Source: Streptomyces flavofungini
Lineage (GTDB): Bacteria > Actinomycetota > Actinomycetes > Streptomycetales > Streptomycetaceae
Assembly: GCF_030388665.1 (NCBI RefSeq)
Contig: NZ_CP128846.1
Span: forward strand, 4,786,501 to 4,850,500
Reading direction: 5' to 3'
DNA length: 64,000 nucleotides
The translations under genes and the position numbers were made by a program. How positions within the stretch are numbered: position 1 is the first letter of the stretch; each line of letters opens with the position of its first letter. A model generated the notes under the pieces. It was not told the origin of the DNA and did no database searches. It was given only the letters and a program-made list of their open reading frames with translations. Of the stretch, positions 24,447-33,800 are shown in pieces.

Positions 24447-25010
24447 ATGACCGCATCCATGGTGTCCGTGTGCACCAGCGCATCGAAGGCCGCGACGCGG
24501 ACCACGAGTCCTTCCGCCTACCCGTCGTTCGCCTCCTACGTCCGCGCCCGCCAGCTTGTGCTGCTGCGCACCGCCCGGTCGCTGACGGCGAACCCGAGCG
24601 ATGCCGAGGACCTGCTGCAGACGGCACTGACCAAGACGTATGTGGCCTGGGACCGGATCGAGGACCACCGGGCGCTGGACGGCTATGTGCGCCGGGCGCT
24701 CCTGAACACCCGCACGTCGCAGTGGCGCAAGCGCAAAGTCGACGAGTTCGCCTGCGACGAGCTGCCCGAACCCGAGACCGTGCCGGCCGGTGACCCGGCC
24801 GAGCAGCAGGCGCTGCACGACGCGATGTGGCGCGCGATCATGAAGCTGCCCGCGCGGCAGCGGGCGATGGTCGTCCTGCGGTACTACGAGGACCTGAGCG
24901 AGGCCCAGACGGCCGAGGTGCTCGGGGTCTCCATCGGCACGGTGAAGAGCGCGGTGTCGCGTGCGCTCGGCAAGCTCCGTGAGGACCCGGAGCTGACGCC
25001 GGTCCGCTGA
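24447..25010 (+). CDS. SigE-family (ECF-type) RNA polymerase sigma factor
   Basis: 187 residues. Region 2 spans about 27-75 (SFASYVRARQLVLLRTA, AEDLLQTALTKTYVAWDRI) for core and -10 binding. Region 4 spans about 130-180 (MKLPARQRAMVVLRYYEDLS, then SIGTVKSAVSRALGKLRED), a helix-turn-helix for the -35 box. No anti-sigma gene adjoins it. Starts at 24459 or 24462 are also possible since the first 20 residues are Ser/Thr/Ala-rich and not conserved in the fold. Confidence 0.88.
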   Translation: MTASMVSVCTSASKAATRTTSPSAYPSFASYVRARQLVLLRTARSLTANPSDAEDLLQTALTKTYVAWDRIEDHRALDGYVRRALLNTRTSQWRKRKVDEFACDELPEPETVPAGDPAEQQALHDAMWRAIMKLPARQRAMVVLRYYEDLSEAQTAEVLGVSIGTVKSAVSRALGKLREDPELTPVR

Positions 25011-25024
25011 ACGCCGGTTTCCGC

Positions 25025-25141
25025 CGCGCGTCCGGCTCTCCCGCGCGTCCGGCTCTCCCGCGCGTCCGGCTCTCCCGCGCCTCCGGTCCCCCGCGCCTCC
25101 GGTCCCCCGCGCCTCCGGTCCCCCGCGCGTCCGGTTCCCCC
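25025..25141. repeat. Tandem 16-17-bp minisatellite
   Basis: About seven units: three of CGCGCGTCCGGCTCTCC, three of CGCGCCTCCGGTCCCC, and one hybrid. It lies between the sigma factor gene and the acyl-CoA ligase. The clean switch between two unit types points to recent expansion of each. Confidence 0.75.
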
Positions 25142-25271
25142 GGGTGTCGGCCCGCCGAGTGTGTGCTCCGCCGGGCACCGCTCCGCGCCTCCGGCCCGGG
25201 TTCGACGGGGTCATGCCACGTCGTCCGCTCCGTCGCGGTCATTTTCCCTTCAGGTGCTCCCGCGGTAGTGA

Positions 25272-25287
25272 CATACCGTGCGGTATG
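25272..25287. promoter_or_regulatory. Palindromic operator before the acyl-CoA ligase gene
   Basis: CATACCG-TG-CGGTATG is a perfect 7-bp-arm palindrome, 78 bp before the start codon. TetR-family regulators of fatty-acid genes often bind palindromes of this type. The stretch GGGCTACTAG just after it may hold a -10 element. Confidence 0.55.
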
Positions 25288-25364
25288 CGGCAAGAATCTG
25301 GGGCTACTAGCAGGTAAAGCGCCGGGACCACCCGGTCGCCTGTGCCGCCCACCAGGAGGACGCC

Positions 25365-27014
<1,650 letters not shown>

Positions 27015-27039
27015 AGCTCGGCTGCCGTACGGCACCGGC

Positions 27040-27066
27040 TGCCCCGCGGGCGTGGCTCGCGGGGCA
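27040..27066. terminator. Hairpin between convergent genes
   Basis: TGCCCCGCG (27040-27048) pairs with CGCGGGGCA (27058-27066), 9-nt loop, 25 bp after the ligase stop. A direct repeat (CGCAGTGACTGCT, twice near 27130-27160) follows, with no gene. Confidence 0.6.
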
Positions 27067-27203
27067 CCGTCCCCTCCGTCCAGGTTGTCCAGCCTGTCCA
27101 ACGCCGTTGCCCTGCGCACCACTCAGCCCCGCAGTGACTGCTTAGCCTCGCAGTGACTGCTCAGCTCCGTGCCCGCTGCTCAGTTCCGCAGCCGCAGCGT
27201 CGC

Positions 27204-28451
27204 TCATCGTCGTGTCCGCAAGGACGTCACCCCCCACGCCACGGCCAGGCAGCCCGCCGCCACCGCGCACACCCCGTCCCAGCCCCAGTGTGTGAACGCC
27301 GTGCCCGCGAGGGCCGAGGCCGTCGCTCCGCCCGCGAAACCCGCCACCACATAGGCGGTGTTGGCGACCGCCGGGGTGGAGGTGGTGGTCAGGGCCAGGG
27401 TCTGGTTGGCGATGTGGCTCGCGACGAGCGCCGCGTGGACGGCGACCGCCGCCGCGCACAGGGCCCACAGCCGCTCCCCGCCCAGCCAGAACAGCGGCAC
27501 CGACACCGCCGCGAGCGTGTAGGCCGACGCCACCACCCTGGCCACGCCGAACCGGTCCACGAGGCCGCCCGCGACCGGCGCCACGAGGCTCGCCGCCAGG
27601 CCGAAGAGCCCGAACAGGCCGGCCGCGCCCGTCGTCATGCCGTACCCGCCGTTCCCCTCGCCGGTGAGCAGCAGCGCGAGGGAGGTCCACAGCGCGCTCC
27701 ACGCTCCGTACATCCCGCCCTGGCGTATGCAGGCCCGGCGCAGCTCCGGTGACATCCGCACGACACCGGGGAGTTGGGCGAGGCCCGCGAACAGCGGGCC
27801 GGTGCGGCGGTGCCCTTCCTTGGGCAGGGCGGCCGCGGAGGCCAGGCCGAGCACCGCAGTGAGCACGGCCGCGCCGACGAAGACGGCACGCCAGCCGAAG
27901 GCCTGCCCCGCGAGCGCGCCGAGCACCCGGGCGGCGACCACGCCGGTGAAGAGCCCGGCTATGAGGGCCGCGACATGGCTGGCCCGGCGGTGCGCCGGTG
28001 CCCGCGCGGCGACGAGCGGCACGAGCAGCTGCGGAACGACCGTCGCGGCGGAGGCGACCAGGACGGCGGCGGCGAGCACGGTCGCGCCCGAGGCCGTCGC
28101 GCCGACGGCCAGCGCGGCGGCGGTGGCCAGGGACAGCGCCGCGACCAGCCGTCGGCGGTTCACACGGTCGCCGAGCGGGGCGAAGAACAGCAGCCCGGCC
28201 GCGTACCCGAACTGGGCCACCGAGGCGATCCACGCGACGCCCGACGGTGTGGAGCCGAAGTCCCGGGCCATGAGGGGGAGCAGCGGGGCGGCGACGTAGA
28301 TGTTCGCTGCCGTGACCGCCGTGCAGACGGCTATGAGGACGAGGAAGAGGCCCGGTGGGAGCCCGCGGGGGTCCGCCCGGTCCGCGGCTACTGCCACCGG
28401 CGTGCCCGCGGGCGCGTCCGTCCGGACGGGAGATGGCGTGCGTGAGGTCAT
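27204..28451 (-). CDS. MFS transporter, drug-efflux type
   Basis: 415 residues with about 12 membrane helices. It has the MFS signature between helices 2 and 3 (FFAPLGDRVNRRRLV) and a central loop around 200-220 (LPKEGHRRTGPLFAG). The ATG at 28451 fits an AGGAG upstream; codons further upstream are repetitive and not conserved. It is divergent from a TetR gene with palindromic operators between them. Export of the ligand sensed by that TetR protein is the usual arrangement, but the substrate is unknown. Confidence 0.85.
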   Translation of the reverse strand: MTSRTPSPVRTDAPAGTPVAVAADRADPRGLPPGLFLVLIAVCTAVTAANIYVAAPLLPLMARDFGSTPSGVAWIASVAQFGYAAGLLFFAPLGDRVNRRRLVAALSLATAAALAVGATASGATVLAAAVLVASAATVVPQLLVPLVAARAPAHRRASHVAALIAGLFTGVVAARVLGALAGQAFGWRAVFVGAAVLTAVLGLASAAALPKEGHRRTGPLFAGLAQLPGVVRMSPELRRACIRQGGMYGAWSALWTSLALLLTGEGNGGYGMTTGAAGLFGLFGLAASLVAPVAGGLVDRFGVARVVASAYTLAAVSVPLFWLGGERLWALCAAAVAVHAALVASHIANQTLALTTTSTPAVANTAYVVAGFAGGATASALAGTAFTHWGWDGVCAVAAGCLAVAWGVTSLRTRR

Positions 28452-28591
28452 GGGTGGCAGGGCTCCTCTTGCTCCTTCTACGTACCGCGGCGGCACTCTC
28501 GTGCGACCGACGGCGCTCTCGTACGACCGACGGCGGGCGCTTCCGTACGACCCACGGCGCTTCCGTACGACCGTCGGCACTCGTCCCGCAG

Positions 28592-28665
28592 TTAACAACC
28601 AACTGGTTGGTTGTTAAAGTCTGCGCCCGCTCCCTGGCGCCTGTCAAGCAACCAAACAGTTGGTT
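28592..28665. promoter_or_regulatory. Two TetR operators in the MFS/TetR divergent region
   Basis: The first is a perfect 26-bp palindrome (arm TTAACAACCAAC at 28592-28603, centre TG, complementary arm to 28617). The second, imperfect, has AACCAA and TTGGTT arms at 28650-28665. Shared half-site AACCAAC. They lie in the 242-bp gap between the two start codons, so the regulator very likely controls both genes. Confidence 0.82.
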
Positions 28666-28693
28666 AGAAGCGGAATTCGCTTACGCTGTTCCC

Positions 28694-29281
28694 ATGGGAG
28701 TGAGAGACCCCGAGGCCACCAAGGCCCGGATCTTCGACGCGGCAGTCGCGGAGTTCGCCAGGTTCGGCATCGCGGGCGCCCGCATCGACCGCATCGCGAG
28801 CGAGGCGAAGGCCAACAAGCAGCTCATCTACGCCTATTACGGCAACAAGGCGGAGCTGTTCGCGCAGGTCCTCGAGAGGAAGATGGTCGATCTGGCGGTC
28901 AGCGTCCCCATCGACGCCGACGACATCGACGGCTGGATGGACCGGTTGATCGACTACCACGCCACCCATCCCGAGGTGCTGCGCCTGCTCTTCTGGGAAG
29001 GCATCGAGTACGGCAGCACGGAGGAGTTGCCGCACGAGTACGAACGCCAGGCGCACTACGACCGCAAGGTCGCCGCCTTCGAGGAGGCCCAGGCGCGCGG
29101 CGTCATCACGGCCGCGATCCCCGCCCCCGACCTGCTGTTCATGCTGGTCGCACTGGCCGGGTGGGCCTCCGCGGTGCCGCAGATGCGGCGGGTCCTTGTG
29201 GGCGGCGAGGAGGAGGACCGCGCACGCCTGCGCGCCTCGGTCCGCGCCGCCGCCCGCCGTCTCACGGCGCCGGGCGACTAG
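28694..29281 (+). CDS. TetR-family transcriptional regulator
   Basis: 195 residues. The N-terminal HTH (about 10-56) reads IFDAAVAEFARFGIAGARIDRIASEA then ANKQLIYAYYGNKAELFAQVL, typical of TetR. The C-terminal ligand domain ends in LVALAGWASAVPQMRRVL. The ATG at 28694 is preceded by only a weak ribosome site; the GTG at 28700 is an alternative. It is divergent from the MFS gene and most likely represses it and itself through the AACCAAC palindromes. Confidence 0.88.
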   Translation: MGVRDPEATKARIFDAAVAEFARFGIAGARIDRIASEAKANKQLIYAYYGNKAELFAQVLERKMVDLAVSVPIDADDIDGWMDRLIDYHATHPEVLRLLFWEGIEYGSTEELPHEYERQAHYDRKVAAFEEAQARGVITAAIPAPDLLFMLVALAGWASAVPQMRRVLVGGEEEDRARLRASVRAAARRLTAPGD

Positions 29282-29534
29282 GTGTATTGACCCGGAGGGT
29301 CGTTGACGCGGGGCGAGCAGCCCCTGGCCGGTCCCGGGGCCAGGGGCAGTCCGATTCCGGAGCCGAGGTCAGTCCGCCCCGGAGCCCGGGTCGGTCCGCC
29401 TCTCCCCCCGGAGCCGGCTCTGGTCCACTTGGTGTGGTCGCGTACGCAGCGCGACTGTCGATCTTTTCGTGATGGTGGCTGAGGTAGCCCGAAAATCGCC
29501 CGGCCGGTGTGCCGAGTGGTCGACAGTCCGCGCC

Positions 29535-29992
29535 GTGAACGAAGTACGGCTGCAACTCGAAGAGTTGTTGTTCTCCTCGCTGAAGAACGTGTTGGTGGAG
29601 TCGGTCGAGGCGACCGACATGGTCGTCCGAGTGGAGGCCCTGAGTACTGCCTGGCAGGCAACATGTCCGGACTGTGAGCGCGTGTCGGAGCGCATACATG
29701 GCTCCTATCTGCGGTTTCCTCATGATCTGCCGACGGCGGGCAAGTCCGTCGTGGTGGCATTGAGGGTGCGCCGGTCCATCTGCGCGGAGGGCTCCTGTCC
29801 GCGTAAGCCTTCGCCGAACAGGTGCCAGGGCTCACCCGCAGGTTCGGCCGGCGGACGGAAAGGCTTCGATCGTCACTCATCCCGGTCGGCCTCGCGCTCG
29901 CGGGCCGGGCCGGGGCTCGCATGACGGACGTCTTCGGGGCGCCGGTCAGTCGGAAGACCTTGCTTCGGCTGATCGCCGGTCTGACGCAGCCG
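29535..29992 (+). pseudogene. ISL3-family transposase remnant
   Basis: The N-terminal zinc-finger part of an ISL3-type transposase is recognisable (CPDCERVSERIHGSYLRF, then SICAEGSCPRK). A frameshift near 29806 moves the reading frame, after which FAEQVPGLTRRFGRRTERL and SRKTLLRLIAGLTQP continue. The sequence then stops at about 29992 and is replaced by a short tandem repeat. The catalytic DDE domain is missing, so the IS is dead. Confidence 0.75.
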
Positions 29993-30000
29993 TGGAATCC

Positions 30001-30053
30001 GGTGTCGTGGAAGGCGGTGTCGTGGAAGGCGGCGTCGTGGAAGGCGGCGTCAA
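30001..30053. repeat. 15-bp tandem repeat at the ISL3 remnant edge
   Basis: GTCGTGGAAGGCGGT/C is repeated about 3.5 times (30001-30053), exactly where transposase similarity ends. Confidence 0.65.
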
Positions 30054-30080
30054 CCGGATCATTCTGTGGAATCAGCGATG

Positions 30081-30572
30081 TCAAGCCGTGTGCTTGTGCA
30101 TCACGGCGAGGTAGTGCCGATCGCGGTGCGGAACGTGGTGGTCCCGGCCAGGCAGGCTGAAGACAGCGCGGACCTCGGCTGGCTGGGTGCGGATGCTCGA
30201 CTGCTCGCCGAAGGTCAGGACAGGGTTGACCTCGTGCTGGCAGCCGGCGGTGTTGAGGGCCGTGACCAGGTCCTCGCGGAGCACGGTGGCCTCGAATGAC
30301 TCGGAATCGGGAAGGACGAGCGGCGGGAGTTTGGCGGTCGAACCAGGCCAGAGGTTGATCCAGATGCCGCTGACGGCCCGCTGCGTGACCACCAGTTGCA
30401 GCCCTTTCCAGGAGTAGGGGTAGCCGTCGATATCGGGCCCCTTCATGACGTGGGCGGGGTGCGGGCGCCCCGGGCCGAGAAGATCTTCAGCCTCGGTCAG
30501 GGGCATTCCGCAGTGAAGTGGGCCGATCCGGCCGGTTCGGGCGAAGTCGACGAGCACGTTCATCAAGGTCAC
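30081..30572 (-). CDS. Hypothetical protein, 163 aa
   Basis: A soluble protein beginning MTLMNVLVDFARTGRIGPL, with a GxPLTEAEDLLGPGRPHP motif and DGYPYSWKGLQLVVTQR, ending HYLAVMHKHTA. Similar proteins occur in several copies in Streptomyces genomes, often near polymorphic-toxin or mobile regions; from that pattern it could be an immunity-like protein. No catalytic motif is seen. The GTG at 30572 is used; an ATG three codons downstream is the alternative. The gene sits beside an ISL3 remnant and a frame-damaged gene, so this is a degraded insertion region. Confidence 0.55.
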   Translation of the reverse strand: MTLMNVLVDFARTGRIGPLHCGMPLTEAEDLLGPGRPHPAHVMKGPDIDGYPYSWKGLQLVVTQRAVSGIWINLWPGSTAKLPPLVLPDSESFEATVLREDLVTALNTAGCQHEVNPVLTFGEQSSIRTQPAEVRAVFSLPGRDHHVPHRDRHYLAVMHKHTA

Positions 30573-30616
30573 GGCAGTGACTGTGACACTTTCCTGGGCC
30601 TGTGCGCACTCCGATA

Positions 30617-30828
30617 TCAGCGCGGTGCGGAGCCTGCCCCGCCCTGTCGGACGTCGACGAACGGCAGCAGGCGGACTGTCGCCGGCAGGTCCAGTTCGCG
30701 TGGTGTCGGCCTGCCGGAGTGAGTGTGTCGGCGAGGCGGTCGAGTAGCCGGTCCAGGGCCGCCTGGCCGTCCTCGACGGCTGCCTGCTCGTCGTCGGTCA
30801 GCGGGATGGACACAGCCGCCACTGACAT
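30617..30828 (-). pseudogene. Small hypothetical gene with apparent frameshift
   Basis: The frame starts MSVAAVSIPLTDDEQAAVEDGQAALDR with good coding character. Near 30715 the likely continuation (GRPTPRELDLPATVRLLPFVDVRQGG) is in another frame and ends at 30617. The abrupt change of codon quality suggests a 1- or 2-base indel. The function is unknown. Confidence 0.4.
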
Positions 30829-30879
30829 CACCACCGGTGACCTCTCCACACGAAGTGGGCCAGAGCCCCGGAGCCGGAG

Positions 30880-33800
30880 TCAGTTCGTACCGATCTTCGC
30901 CAGCAGGTCCACGATCCGGCTCTGCACCTCGTTGCTCGTGGACCGCTCCGCGAGGAAGAGCACGGTCTCGCCCGCGGCGAGCTTCGGCAGGTCGGTCTCG
31001 TCGACGGCTGCCGTGTAGACGACGAGGGGGGTGCGGTTGAGCTGCCCGTTCGCGCGCAGCCAGTCGACGATCCCGGCACGTCGGCGGCGTACCTGGAGCA
31101 GGTCCATGACCACCAGGTTCGGCCGCATCTGCGCGGCCAGCGTGACCGCGTCCGCGTCGCTCTCGGCCCGCGCGACCTTCATACCGCGCCGCTCCAGGGT
31201 CGCGGTCAGGGCGAGCGCGATCTCCTCGTGCTCCTCGATGAGCAGGACGCGTGACGGGTGCTGCTCGCTGTCGCGCGGCGCGAGGGCCTTCAGGAGCACG
31301 GCCGGGTCGGCGCCGTACGCAGCCTCCCGCGACGCCTGTCCGAGTCCCGCCGTGACCAGCACGGGAACCTCCGCGGCGACCGCGGCCTGCCGCAGCGACT
31401 GCAGCGCCGTGCGCGTGATCGGCCCGGTCAGCGGGTCCACGAAGAGGGCCGCGGGGAACGCGGCGATCTGCGCGTCGACCTCCTCGCGCGAGTGCACGAT
31501 GACCGGGCGGTAGCCGCGGTCGCTGAGGGCCTGCTGGGTGGTGACGTCGGGCGCGGGCCACACCAGGAGGCGGCGCGGGTTGTCGAGCGGCTCGGGCGGC
31601 AGCTCGTCGTCCATGGGCTGCGGCTGCGGCTGGTTCGACACCTCGACGGCGCCCCCGGGGCCGTCGAGCAGCTGCGGGCCCTCGTCGGCGTCGGCGTCCG
31701 GGGCGCCGATGGCGTAGGCGCGCCCGGTGCCCTCCGTGGTCGGCGAGAGCCTGGGCTGCGGCTGCGCCTTGGCCTGCTGCGGCTGCGGGCCCGGCTGCGC
31801 CTGGGGGTGCGGACGGGCCGTGTCCTGGCGCTCATCGGCGGCAGGCTCGGGCCGCGTGGACAGCCGCCTGCGCCGCCCGGAACCTCCGGAGGAGGGCTGC
31901 GCGGGAGTCTGGGAACCCGCAGTGCCCTGAGCGCCCTGGGGTGCCTGGGACGGGTCCTGTTGCGAGGGCTGTGCCTGCGGCAAGGGGTGGGCCTGCGGGG
32001 CCTGCTGGGGCTGCGGGGCGGGTCCGGCCTGCTGAGGCTGACCCAGGTGACCGGGCTGACCCGGGTGACCGGGCTGTCCCGGCTTCCCGGCGGCCTGGCG
32101 GCCGAACGGCACACCCTGCCCGAGCGTTCGTACGCTGATGGCGCGCCCCTGCGTCGAGTTCGGGTCGACGGGAGCGGCCTCGGCGGGCAGCGGCTGGGCG
32201 GCACGCACGCGTGGATCACGTTCCGGCGGCAGGGCCGCACCCTGGGCGGGTGCCGGGACGCCCTGCGCGGGCGTTCCCTCAGTGTGCGGGCCGACGTGCG
32301 GACCGGCCTGCGGACCGCCCTGCGACGACACACCGGCGGCCGGGGCGCCCGTGGCCGGAGTCCCGGAGGCAGGCGTGCTGTTGGCCGGGGTGCCGCCCGG
32401 AGGCGTGCCCTGGACCGGCATCCCCTGGGGCGGCATCCCTTGGACCGGCATCCCCTGGGCCGCCGTCCCCTGCGACGGAGTCCCGTCAGCGGCCGGGGCC
32501 TGCCGTGCGCGCCGACGTCCGGTGGGAGCCGGCTGCTGGGTACCCCGTGCCCCCGGGGCTCCCAGTGCGGCGGGACCGGCCGGACTGACCGGACCGGCCT
32601 GCCCGGGCAGCATCGCGGCCGCGGCCTGCGCGGGGTGGGGCTGGAGCGGGGTGTGGTCCTCGGCCGGATCGCGCAGCGCGGCGGCGTGCTGTCCGGTGTC
32701 GTCCTGGCCGGTCGGGCTGGTCGAGCCTGCCGGGCTGGTGGAGCCGGCCGAGCCGGTCGCGCCGACCCCGTGCGCTCCCGCGGGCAGCCCGTGAGCCGCC
32801 GCACCGGGCACGCCACCCGGAGCGCCCTGCGCACCCGCGGGCAGCCCTCCCTGAGCCCCGGCGGGCAGCCCTCCCTGAGCCCCAGCAGGCGCACCCCGCC
32901 GAGCCCCCGCCGCCCGCACGCCCTGCGCTCCCCCGGTCCGCGCTGCCTGCGCCCCCGCGGTCACACTCTCCTGGGCCTGCGCCTGTCCCTCCGGCGCACC
33001 GCCCTGCGCGGGTACGCCACCACGGCTCCCCGCCTGAAGTCCGGCCTGCACACCCGCCGGTACGTTCACCGAGGCGCCGACCTGCACAGGTCCACCGCGC
33101 GTCGCGCCCAACTGCCCGGGCCCGCCCTGCGGGAGGCCCCCCTGCTGCATGCCCCCCTGGGGCACTCCCCCCTGGGGCACTCCGCCCTGGGGCACTCCGC
33201 CCTGCGGCACTCCGCCCTGCGGCACCCCACCGTGCGGAACACCCCCCTGAAGAGCACCCCCCTGAAGGGCACCCCCCTGAAGAGCACCCCCCTGCACCCC
33301 GCCCACCTGCTCGGCCAAGCCGGGTGCGCCGTCGCCCTCCTCGCGGTCCGCTTCGGCCGGCGGCAGCGCGAACACACGCCCGCTGGAGGCCTCCTCCGCG
33401 GCGGCACGCTCCCGAGCCGCGGCCAGCGCGCGCCGGGCCCGTCGGCCACCGGCACGCGGCTCCGCGCCCTCTCCGGCCGCGCCGGACGCACCCGCCTCCG
33501 GACCGGCCGACGGGCCCGTCCCCGAGGGCAGCGCGGCCAGCGCCTGCTGCTCCCCGCCACGCCGCGCCCGCCGCCCGGACGCCACGGCGACCTCCGTCGA
33601 CATCGGCCCGCCCTGCGAGGGCACCCCCTGCGGCGGCACGGCCTGGCCCAGAGCCGCCGATCCCGCTGCGTGCTCGGCCGCCGTCATCACGGCACCCTCG
33701 GCCGGACTCGGCCGTCCCCGACGCCGTCCGGTGCCGCCCGCGTTCCCCGACGTACCGCCCGGGGCGTCGCCGGAAACCGCACCACCGGCCCCGACGCCCG

